Shown here: positions 60,101-63,273 of the stretch, in pieces | Layout of the letters: each line of letters begins with the position of its first letter | Position numbering within the stretch: the stretch's first letter is position 1 | Assembly (NCBI GenBank): GCA_036362985.1 | Contig: JAYGXS010000004.1 | Coordinates: 2,196,201 to 2,260,200, forward strand | DNA: 64,000 bases | From: Ligula intestinalis | Lineage: Eukaryota > Platyhelminthes > Cestoda > Diphyllobothriidea > Diphyllobothriidae | Direction of reading: 5' to 3' | Translations under genes and position numbers: made by a program | Notes under the pieces: generated by a model | The model's input: only the letters and a program-made list of their open reading frames with translations | The model's database searches: none | What the model was told of the DNA's origin: nothing

Positions 60101-60689
60101 GCGTGCAAGAAGTGTGTCACGTGAGGCAACAGCAGAACATTCGGTGCCAATATCAGGATGGCCTCTTTGCTGGCTGCCTCGAAGCTAGAAAGAATTTTCG
60201 TCAGCTTCTCTGTGTCTGGCAGGAGGCGTAGCAGTTCGTCGTAGGCGGTTATGGAGCCCTCCGAGGCCTCCTCTAGCAGGGCCAGTGCCTTGCCCCGATC
60301 ACCCAAAACCTCAGTGAGGTAGAGTAAGAAACCGGCCGGTGATGTGGTCTCGGCCAGAAACTGTTGTGTCCTCTCTTCCGAGCCGCCGAGAACTTTTCGC
60401 AACTGCTTTCGTGCCTCCTTATCCATGTGGATACTGCGATCGATAGTCCGAAGACTCATCGTCCTACTACTCATGCGATTAAATATAACGTCCAGTTCGA
60501 GGGAGTAGAGCTCAGTCTCGGTGTTGGGGACCATAGTCTGCATCCGAGCATCTGCCATTTGCTTACTTTTCCTAAGTAGTTCTTGTCGCATTTTACTCCA
60601 GTACCGTTTCGCCTTAATCTTTGATGGTGGTCTTGACGATTGCACCGACTCGTGCTCCTCGTACGCCGCCGGGTAATCGCACTTTGGTC
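22835..60689 (-). CDS. Large unrecognised multi-exon gene (about 1577 residues, 5' end open)
   Basis: Eight exons join with consistent phases: 60689-59858, 57418-56595, 52385-52342, 38956-38513, 30739-28919, 28651-28587, 25833-25405 and 23111-22835 (TAG at 22835-22837). Coding length is 4736 nt. Donors are GTGAGT, GC (GCAAGT), GTAAGT, GTACGT, GTACTG, GTAAGA and GTACGT. The first two exons are rich in predicted helix, the fourth has polyQ, the fifth is long, charged and serine-rich, and the last three look folded. No signal peptide, membrane segment or catalytic motif was seen, and no family was recognised. Introns are 2439, 4209, 13385, 7773, 267, 2753 and 2293 nt and hold mobile elements. 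It could be two genes, because exon 5 has an in-frame ATG just before its acceptor. The phase agreement across all seven junctions argues for one. Confidence 0.7.
23860..24111 (+). repeat. Dispersed repeat R2, copy 1
   Basis: TGCCCAAGGGCTACTTG...CCCTCGGGCAATGCAAC...GGTCTGACTGGATGCAATCAA...GGGTTCTGTGCACAATAAAT. The same blocks in the same order occur at 24780-25022. It is intronic and non-coding. Confidence 0.75.
24780..25022 (+). repeat. Dispersed repeat R2, copy 2
   Basis: TGCCCAAGGGTCACTTG...CCTCGGGCGATGCAAC...GGTCTGACTGGACGCAATCAA...GGGTTCTGTACACATTAAAT. Direct orientation to copy 1, about 0.92 kb apart. Confidence 0.75.
25405..25833 (-). CDS. Large minus gene, exon 7
   Basis: The acceptor CATTATGTCTTTTTAG takes the two-base overhang of exon 6 to form an Arg codon. 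One hundred and forty-two codons follow (starting GLLGHLNCNLLTHSSVAQ), ending in an Arg-rich segment (GRLVRRRVQRSMAKCGFRER). The donor is CTTTTAA/GTACGT, leaving two bases. If unspliced the frame would run about 21 more codons to a stop. Confidence 0.85.
26660..26790 (+). repeat. Dispersed repeat R3, short copy
   Basis: CATCTATTCTTCGTTCC...GTACACAATATACTGTTCC...CTTCTTCTCTACTAAG...GGTCTGAAGATCGCAGTTG matches the 3' half of the units at 50.3, 57.7 and 61.9 kb. Confidence 0.55.
28298..28432. repeat. Head-to-head pair of hammerhead-like PLE termini (palindrome)
   Basis: The left arm 28298-28354 (TTGACGTTTCGGATTCCGTC...AAACAGGTCTGA) and the right arm 28376-28432 (TCAGACCTGTTTACGG...GACGGATTCCAAAACGTCA) are inverted repeats of about 57 nt with few mismatches. 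Both carry the GGATTCCGTC...GAAACGTC words of the PLE termini at 33.1 and 62.6 kb. The right flank AATAAAGTCCTTGTTCCAGTGATCG also matches those termini. Confidence 0.65.
28587..28651 (-). CDS. Large minus gene, exon 6 (65 nt)
   Basis: The acceptor TTTCCTGTCATTCAG and donor CAAG/GTAAGATTC bound 21 codons plus two bases (QRIMKKLERVETAQAIEGQTS). Without this exon, exons 5 and 7 are out of phase; with it they join cleanly. The intron before it is only 267 nt. Confidence 0.85.
28919..30739 (-). CDS. Large minus gene, exon 5 (607 codons)
   Basis: The acceptor is CATCCTTTTATTCTCAG, the donor CGAAAG/GTACTG, and the phase is 0 at both ends. The first two thirds are charged, Ser/Arg/Glu-rich and low in complexity, as in a disordered linker. 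The last third looks folded: residues DPIVLALIDTIMKCLAVFG, then FDPHEVINVPKGSIFSD, then YLLTLAHNLLKTFSSLG. An (EA)n run, EAEAEAEAEAEAD, follows. The open frame also reaches an ATG upstream of the acceptor (MAGSASFYSQ), so a separate promoter and first exon here cannot be ruled out. Confidence 0.88.
30788..30815 (+). repeat. (CA)n microsatellite
   Basis: ACACACACACGCACACACACACACA, in the intron just upstream of exon 5 of the large minus gene. Confidence 0.8.
31171..31385 (+). repeat. Dispersed repeat R4, copy 1
   Basis: CACGAGTTCAATC...GCCGAGAATGGATTAAAAC...GTATTGATTTGCCGTTGGCGTGCAGAGGCCTACGTAGTC matches 59503-59705 in the same order. The GGTCACGAGTTCAATC box resembles a tRNA B box, so it may be tRNA-derived. 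Confidence 0.6.
31434..31920 (+). repeat. Dispersed repeat R5, copy 1
   Basis: ACATGTCAGGGAACAAATAAGATC...AACCTTGGGAGAAGAC...ATCGCTAACCCC...GAACGCG...ATTTAACCTACTT recurs at 35995-36460 over about 480 bp. No protein is encoded. Confidence 0.75.
32391..32491 (+). repeat. (CCA)n microsatellite
   Basis: About 100 bp of CCA/CAC triplets with a few T or G changes. It inflates a proline-rich plus-strand frame that is not a gene. Confidence 0.9.
33095..33520 (-). mobile_element. PLE terminal region with hammerhead-like motif
   Basis: The minus strand carries CTCTGATGATGAATCCGCG, then ACGGAGGTCGAAACGTCAG (33127-33165), then GCGAATAAACGTATTGTCCCAGCGATCG. The same 0.4-kb region recurs at 62540-62925. 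It lies downstream of a PLE 3' coding remnant in the same orientation (33990-33690), as expected for a PLE 3' end. Confidence 0.7.
33127..33165 (-). ncRNA. Hammerhead-ribozyme-like motif (PLE terminus)
   Basis: CTGATGA, an ATCCG...CGGAG stem with one mismatch, then GTCGAAACGTCAG. Same position in the element as the motif at 62581-62620. Confidence 0.5.
33690..33990 (-). mobile_element. PLE 3' coding remnant
   Basis: The minus-strand run TTCTTCAAGGGCCTACACCAACGG...CAGAAGACGCTGACAAAGGCCCTTTCACTTC...GCCAGATGGCAGACGCATA matches the plus-strand PLE end at 34885-35085. The frame is interrupted. Confidence 0.65.
34076..35170 (+). mobile_element. Decayed PLE: RT, linker and GIY-YIG pieces
   Basis: 34150-34200 encodes YRQIDGVAMGLAFGSFLANA, the characteristic Penelope RT palm motif region. 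34340-34620 gives the thumb/linker in another frame (ILQLLNTLVVNGYHEGFILRN). 34681-34760 gives a GIY-YIG relative (FFTCSCGAGYINRA, where the intact copy has GYIGRT). Frame changes and stops make it inactive. The RT and the C-terminal endonuclease are in the Penelope order. The next 0.3 kb is the shared 3' region. Confidence 0.8.
35995..36465 (+). repeat. Dispersed repeat R5, copy 2
   Basis: Direct copy of 31434-31920: GCATGTCAGGGAACAAATAAGATC...CGTACTCAAACCTTGGGAGAAGACGCTGAA...ATCGCTAACCCCCC...TTCAACCTACTGAAATTTTG. Confidence 0.75.
36466..38140. other. Intronic, nothing recognised
   Basis: Short open frames without domains. No clear repeat was noted. Confidence 0.35.
38160..38375 (+). repeat. 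Dispersed repeat R1, diverged partial copy 3
   Basis: CGTGTGAAGAAACGGAAATTGAGAAGTTGAAAGCTGACCTGTCTCCACAG and the following GTGAATGGAGCAATTTTGCTGAAATT match the 3' halves of the copies at 11.5 and 13.3 kb. It ends about 140 nt downstream of exon 4 of the large minus gene. Confidence 0.7.
38513..38956 (-). CDS. Large minus gene, exon 4 with polyQ
   Basis: One hundred and forty-eight codons, phase 0 at both ends. The acceptor is TTTTTTTCTGAACTTATGCAG; the donor is CAGCGC/GTACGT. The exon starts LFAGLLRYQNSSSAS and holds a Q/P-rich stretch with a run of eleven Q, then EERAKIKITPGKFIALASGK. Plus-strand frames with runs of C or V here are its shadows. A nearby alternative donor GTATGT would break the phase. 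Confidence 0.78.
38960..40740. other. Intronic, nothing firm
   Basis: A weak relative of R1 may lie at 40160-40235 (TTCCTAGTAAATGGGCGAAGTTTTTGCTGAAAATTG). Otherwise no features were recognised. Confidence 0.3.
40849..40870 (+). repeat. (CT)n microsatellite
   Basis: Ten to eleven CT units, placed between the inverted PLE fragment and AT-rich flank. Confidence 0.85.
40878..40968 (-). mobile_element. Inverted PLE fragment abutting PLE copy 2
   Basis: The minus strand reads GTATTCTCAACCAACCCAGTCC...GGTAAAGATAGACTGCCAGCTCAGACCAC. This is the segment found on the plus strand at 41130-41195 (VLFSTKSVLHGEGKDKLPAQTSS). It ends exactly where the plus-strand copy starts, giving a palindromic 5' junction. 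Confidence 0.7.
40969..41600 (+). mobile_element. PLE copy 2: C-terminal part with altered GIY-YIG
   Basis: An open frame of 206 codons starts MKNRLKRETKPTTSTVEKKT, with LFLKVPFQGD and then the endonuclease region VCIYSFNSCCGAFSIG. The GIY-YIG core GYIGRT of the intact copy reads FSIGCM here and the middle of the domain is missing (direct jump from NSAILL to AKLPNVPG). Probably catalytically dead. The 3' UTR matches copy 4 (GAGGAAAATTTATCGAAAGG). Confidence 0.75.
41760..42645 (+). mobile_element. PLE copy of a second subfamily: linker and GIY-YIG
   Basis: Residues FLDVLVCRK, TTVYRKVTSTSPILSY and KRICVRTLYRRVETHCSE are the thumb/linker signature of animal Penelope-like elements. A frame change near 42250 moves the endonuclease to another frame: VIYHIDCLCGKANYVSETGKR (42248-42310), then MHQHELTVGRNDKFSLVAAH. 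The 5' RT is missing and a PLE 3' end of the other subfamily abuts it. Confidence 0.8.
42655..42690 (+). ncRNA. Hammerhead-like motif at PLE 3' end (degenerate)
   Basis: CTCGGATGAGAGTCCGAAACGTCGGG keeps GATGAG...CGAAACGTC of the hammerhead core and sits just after the PLE coding end, in the same strand. The CTGATGA box is altered (CTCGGATGA), so cleavage is doubtful. Confidence 0.45.
42790..43680 (+). mobile_element. PLE with RT palm motif YVDD, linker and GIY-YIG
   Basis: FWGRYVDDIFVLIGRSRLADFQ (42790-42855) contains the RT catalytic YVDD. PFLDVLITRRLNEELSTTVYRR and the THNRGCIRALFQRLKTHCSE block follow. The endonuclease SGIIYQVPYRNCYCHSTGHTAR ends the ORF, with the second half of the usual GIY-YIG pair lost. 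In-frame stops (for example near 42897 and 43120) inactivate it. It is tandem to and in the same orientation as the copy at 41.8-42.6 kb. Confidence 0.85.
44383..45115. mobile_element. Palindromic foldback/MITE-like element, copy 2
   Basis: Left CACGCTAGGATGCCGACTCTG and the right end's reverse complement match from the first base. The arms remain alignable for about 250 nt each (for example GCATTTTTATCTTTGATTTTGACTGCCTTTATAAATTCA on both). The total is 733 bp with no transposase. Best-preserved copy of the family also at 8.9-9.7 and 55.0-55.5 kb. Confidence 0.85.
45116..47660. other. Intronic, AT-rich; no gene
   Basis: 46020-46115 repeats the SINE-pair spacer of 16630-16715 (GACCGCTAACGG...CTCCCACTCTGC...GACGGAGTCC). 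45450-45900 has interrupted frames that I could not assign. The remainder is AT-rich with no signal. Confidence 0.4.
47667..47770 (-). mobile_element. tRNA-derived SINE, pair 2, left (inverted) copy
   Basis: GGGATGGCTATTTCCGGCTTATTAGCCGTCGTTAGCC...CCCACCCGAACCTCGAACG is the inverse of the tail and B-box region of the copy at 47790-47935. Confidence 0.65.
47786..47935 (+). mobile_element. tRNA-derived SINE, pair 2, right copy
   Basis: GGTAAGACAACGAGCTCATGGCTAAATTATTAGG, then the B box ATGAGTTCGAGGCTC, then GACTGGCTGACTACGGCTAATAAGCCAGAA. The best-preserved right arm of the family. Confidence 0.7.
48780..48845 (-). repeat. Possible tRNA-derived sequence of another kind
   Basis: The minus strand reads GGACGATGGTTTAGAGGACTGCCGACT and, 30 nt later, AGGTAGGGTTCAAGTGC. 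The order and spacing resemble A and B boxes. No full cloverleaf was formed by eye. Confidence 0.3.
48898..49010 (-). mobile_element. tRNA-derived SINE, pair 3, left (inverted) copy
   Basis: TTTTTGGCTTCTTGGTTGTCAGCAACC...CCACCGGAGGCTCGAATTCTCGACC is the inverse of the tail and B-box region at 49060-49195. Confidence 0.55.
49060..49195 (+). mobile_element. tRNA-derived SINE, pair 3, right copy
   Basis: AGAGAGTTTGACTTCTAAGCAACAGATCGCAAGTTTGAGTCCTGG...AACAGCTAATAAGCCAGAACTGTCC follows the order of the other right arms. It is more diverged than pair 2. Confidence 0.55.
50282..50560 (+). repeat. Dispersed repeat R3, copy
   Basis: CCAAATCCAGTCTGGTCAATCACC...CTGTGATAACTCCCGCACTACC...CTCCCGCTCTTGCGTCTCACTTC...CTTGAAGATCACAATGG matches units at 57675-57930 and 61895-62150. 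Confidence 0.6.
51048..51122 (+). repeat. (CAT)n microsatellite
   Basis: About 75 bp of CAT/CAC triplets. Confidence 0.9.
52167..52238 (+). pseudogene. tRNA-like sequence, probably a tRNA pseudogene
   Basis: GTCTCGTAGCTCAGTGTTAGAGCGCTGG has a good D arm (GCTC/GAGC). GTGGGTTAGAATTCCAC resembles a T arm with a mutated B box. The anticodon arm and acceptor stem do not pair cleanly. Confidence 0.4.
52342..52385 (-). CDS. Large minus gene, 44-nt exon 3
   Basis: On the minus strand, TTTTTTTGCTTTACCTTTCTAG precedes and GTAAGTTTTC follows, both strong sites. Forty-four bases take the one-base overhang of exon 2 and leave phase 0, exactly what exon 4 needs. They encode a basic serine-rich linker (ARRSSASTGRRSSKT). 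It lies about 150 nt beyond the end of a PLE insertion in the same orientation. The case rests on splice sites and phase; no RNA evidence is available here. Confidence 0.65.
52505..53330 (-). mobile_element. PLE copy 3 with intact GIY-YIG open frame (coding 52668-53324)
   Basis: A 218-codon open frame, MELRKLQDLLRENGYLARF, then LFLKVPFQGDAAGELLSRR, then the endonuclease. CVYSFNCSCGAGYIGRTSWR holds the GIY-YIG-type core; REHLPAWLAKGE and LAHMVDFRHRVD follow. This is the C-terminal endonuclease half of a Penelope-like element; the RT half is absent upstream. It lies in the 4.2-kb intron of the large minus gene, in the same orientation. Its 3' UTR (to about 52505) matches the ends of copies 2 and 4, including ATATAAATGTTGCTG...ATAATTTATGGAAAGC. 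Confidence 0.85.
53400..54995. other. Intronic, nothing recognised
   Basis: Open frames at 53753-54380 are GC-richer than their surroundings, but they overlap on both strands without domains or splice pattern. Confidence 0.3.
55000..55500. mobile_element. Palindromic foldback/MITE-like element, decayed copy 3
   Basis: The left arm is clear: GATTTCGATGCCCTTCTAAATTAATATACACTATACGGAAATGG and TTGTACTTATTTGATAGCTG match 44.48-44.57 kb. The right arm is weak (CTAAAGGCAAATCAGC near 55430). Shorter than the other copies. Confidence 0.6.
55501..56590. other. Intronic, nothing recognised
   Basis: No domain-bearing frames or clear repeats were seen in this stretch downstream of exon 2. Confidence 0.3.
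56595..57418 (-). CDS. Large minus gene, exon 2; GC donor
   Basis: Begins FGKPDLLPNLNKK after TTTCACTTTTTCTTCGTATTAG, a strong acceptor that needs two bases from exon 1, which exon 1 supplies. It encodes 274 residues of helical sequence, including an ERE-rich segment (EMRQTEREREFEMAQELIK). The end is ACTGCAG followed by GCAAGTGAC: AG/GCAAGT is the classic GC-AG donor, leaving one base. No GT donor in a workable phase was seen nearby, and the next in-frame stop is 6 nt on. Confidence 0.8.
57675..57930 (+). repeat. Dispersed repeat R3, copy
   Basis: CCCAATCCGGTCTGGCCAATCACC...TGTGACGACTGCCACACTC...CTCAACTGGCATCCTACTTCTTCTCTTACC...GGTCTGAAGATCGCAGC. The most complete of four related pieces (also 26.7, 50.3 and 61.9 kb). 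Confidence 0.65.
57932..59290 (+). mobile_element. PLE copy 4 with flanking direct repeats
   Basis: The coding part at 58135-58700 starts MERQKFQDIFERMNIRADSL. A gap and frame change follow, then VLFSTNPVLHGEGKDRLPAQ and the endonuclease relative FTCSCGAGHIRHRGW, where the intact copy has GYIGRT. It also keeps REHLPAWLAKGE and LRKPVLCAQKNLLQ. Direct repeats of about 130 bp flank it: 57932-58060 (GTGTTTGGCTTCTAGTCTGTACC...TTTTTTGTCCTGAG) and 59156-59290 (GTGTTTGGCTTCTTGTCCGTACC...TTTTTTGTCCTGAG). They may be the element's terminal (pLTR) repeats or parts of tandem copies. Confidence 0.75.
59503..59710 (+). repeat. Dispersed repeat R4, copy 2
   Basis: GCGAGTCACAGCTCTTATCCACGAGACAGGTCATGGGTCCAAATTCG...GCCGAGAATGGATTTAAGC...ATATTGATTTGGCGCTGGCGCACAAAGTCCTGCGTAGTC matches 31171-31385. 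Confidence 0.6.
59858..60689 (-). CDS. Large minus gene, exon 1 of those found
   Basis: About 277 residues, ending KENDIAD plus two bases, then GTGAGTGTG. The acceptor is best placed after AAAAAAG (start 60689); CCAAAG (start 60681) is the alternative in the same frame. After a basic start (KAKRYWSKMRQELLRKSKQ) it is mostly amphipathic helices. One stretch (LLRLLPDTEKLTKIL, then EAILILAPNV...LPHVTHFLHAVRLY) has a faint formin FH2-like look, which I cannot support further. There is no ATG at the start, so an upstream exon must exist. Confidence 0.75.
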
Positions 60690-60764
60690 CTTTTTTATGG
60701 CGAAGAAGTAGGTGGGTTTTAGATAGGGCAGGTAGTAACGATATAAACACGTTCGCTAAATATA

Positions 60765-61330
60765 CGTAAATAACTTCAAAATTCGTTTAAGTAGTCACCC
60801 TTGCGCCGGTTGATTTTATTGTAATCGCATTTCTACATATTTGGACTTACCGCATTGCATCCCACTGTTAAGGGTCGGAGCACATTGTGTTAACATTTAA
60901 TGGGGTTATTTAGTCTAGTTCCTTGCATTCTCCACATAAAAACCTTAAGCAATCGGCAAATATTTCTGCCTAATTGCTGTACCATGCAGTCGCGTAGAGA
61001 CGGTATCTCGCCCTGACTCGCTCGGTTTCCCTGTGACCAGCTGATTCTTTCTAGAGTAGTCCCATGCATGTTAACTTCGCCTAAGCAAATTGCTCTTTTA
61101 GTAATCGGCAAAATGATTTGCCTAATTTTTACACCACACAACCGCGGATTTGTTTCGCATTGGATTCGGGCTCGATTTTTTGAACCTCCAGGTCCGATTC
61201 ACATCTGACTTGCGGCAAATTGCATTTTCATTTTTTCCATTATCGCGCGCTGGTGTACAAATAAGCTAAGTATGACAATTTCGTCTACTATTTCCCACTT
61301 TTGTATGGTATATTTATTCAAGTTTCTCAC
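60765..61330. other. Upstream of the found exons; nothing firm
   Basis: No ATG exon joining 60689 in frame was identified here. The minus-strand frame 60890-61141 has no support. Confidence 0.3.
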
Positions 61331-61333
61331 CTG

Positions 61334-61396
61334 CGAACCGTAAGGTTCCACCCGTAAAATCCCTATTGACATCGGTCCCGTAAGATAGAATCCTGG
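61334..61396 (-). CDS. Possible further upstream exon of the large minus gene
   Basis: The minus strand has GATACCCCTTACCCCAG as an acceptor and TTCGCAG/GTGAGA as a donor around about 62 nt. In the phase that leaves one base it reads ILSYGTDVNRDFTGGTLRFA and joins exon 59858-60689 in frame (GPKCDYPAA). Another phase is also open. This is only a candidate: short length and no independent support. Confidence 0.3.
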
Positions 61397-61894
61397 GGTA
61401 AGGGGTATCACACGTGCGCTAGATAACGGAACTTTGTCGAAAACCCGACAATTCGACCGATGTTCACCGTGGTGCAGGCGCGGCAATCTGTGCATTTGTA
61501 GGTTGTCGGTGATAGTGGAATTGCGATGCATCTACCGCACACCCTCTTTCCAAATTCACCTCTGCGTGGTTTCATGAGAGAGTTAAGAAGACCGGAGGCT
61601 GGATATGCCGCACGTGGGTGCCAGGGCGTGAGCCTGCATATTAGCGTTCCACCACATCCCTACCACCATTTTTGATGCGAACGTGCACTTTGTCCCGATC
61701 TAGCGCTTCTGTCGGCCCAGCACACCTGTAGTGACCCTGTAGCACCTTTTACCTTCGGCGTGGCACCGCACGCGAGGTCATGAGGTTAAAGGTCTCGGCA
61801 TGTCTCTAGGACAGCCAACAACATGTGCGTCAAACTGCGACAACGTTCAAACTCCTGCCTCTCGCAGACTCCAACGTGTGTGCACATGTAGACC

Positions 61895-62150
61895 GACACC
61901 AATCCATCCGGCCAATCACCATTAATACCGACTCAAGTGAAGTCTGCTCTGCGCGTCCTGTGATGACTCCCACGCTCATACATTTCGGGCATGGCCCTCT
62001 CGTGAGTGGTTGCGCACTCTTCTGATAGTTACCTTCCTTCCCCTACTTTTGTAGCGAATACACTTTTCCTCTCATCTGGCGCCTCACTCTTCTCTTCCCA
62101 TACGGCAATAGAGCCTAAATTCCGCAAAAGCCAGGAGTTTACCCATTCAT
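61895..62150 (+). repeat. Dispersed repeat R3, copy
   Basis: CACCAATCCATCCGGCCAATCACC...CTGTGATGACTCCCACGCTC...CTCATCTGGCGCCTCACTCTTCTCTTCC...GAGCCTAAATTCCGC. Its 3' end diverges from the other copies. Confidence 0.6.
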
Positions 62151-62539
62151 TTTGTTAGGACGGTAGCCTGACCAAGTGCTAGCAATATTTGGTGGCTTTC
62201 CTTAGGCGTCGAGCCTAGCCAAGTGTCTTTGTTTGTTAGCGCTGACCGCATACAAGCGATGACTGTGCGCGCGAGATGACCTTAGCCTTGGAAGAGGACA
62301 GAGATGCAAGTGCTTGCTCGCGCGCGCCACTGGCCGCAGTTGTTTCAATGCGCCAATCAGGCTACAGGCGAACGCGCACTTGGTACTCTCTTATAAGAGG
62401 CTGGCACCCCTGACACAGGGAGAGTTGCATCACACATGCGGACAGCGAGGACACGCTAGTCAGCTCCCAATGCCGGGGTTTGCCTCCAAGGCGGGTCGAA
62501 CCTATAATAATGATTCAACCCGCCATCTGCACAAACAAC

Positions 62540-63005
62540 GGAGAAGAGGATTCGATCGCTGGGAAAATACTTTTATTCGTCTGACGTTTCGGGATCCGTC
62601 GCGGATTCATCATCAGAGAGATAAATAGAGAACAGTAGCAGATATGGGTAGCGCATGCACAGGAGTTTGCTGCATTTTAGGATAAAGTCATTATTGCAAA
62701 CATACGGTGACAAATTATGTTAATTGGCATCTTACGCGTAGACAGTTTTCTGAATAGCATGTGGGCTCTGACCTGCTGAACTTTCATCACGCGTGGTGGA
62801 CTTGGGTGTGAGGATTGCTCGGCCATCTGGCTCTCCAGTGTTTTGGCTTAATTGAATCTCAGCATCAAATATGGATTGGGCAAATCTTCGCTCTTGTACG
62901 CTTTGTGCGCAAGTCGCCATTTGGATTAAGGACAGGACAACGCGTCATTCTACGCCAACACCGGAGAGCCAGATGGCCGAGCAATCATTACGCCTGAGTC
63001 TACCG
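62540..63005 (-). mobile_element. PLE terminal region with best-preserved hammerhead-like motif
   Basis: The minus strand (62620-62581) reads CTCTGATGATGAATCCGCG followed by ACGGATCCCGAAACGTCAG. It has CTGATGA, a perfect ATCCG/CGGAT hairpin and CGAAACGTC. The flanks match 33.1-33.5 kb. A second, inverted copy of one block lies at 62938-63000 (AACACCGGAGAGCCAGATGGCCGAGCAATCAT versus 62811-62847), so the region folds back on itself. Confidence 0.7.
62581..62620 (-). ncRNA. Hammerhead-ribozyme-like motif (PLE terminus)
   Basis: Core order CUGAUGA - hairpin - CGAAACGUC is present without change in the invariant bases. Penelope-like elements of many animals are known to carry minimal type I hammerhead motifs. 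Stems I and III cannot be confirmed by eye. Confidence 0.55.
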
Positions 63006-63273
63006 CGCTGACACGCATATCGGTTTCCCAGTGTCTATATTTCTATCTCGACGTTCTGATTGGGTAGTTGCATGAAGCGCGGCGCGAGTCTATTAGAGTT
63101 CATTGCAATTTAACAAACACAGGTGATTTAATGTGGTTTTAATTAATTTTAGTGGTCTACAGCTTCACTTAAATGCTGTGGATGCTGATCTATCAATTAA
63201 CGTTAAAGTGGTTCCATAGAAATCCAACCCTCGACCTCCCCGCAGGTGGTTGGCTGTCAACGTGGGGAAACTC

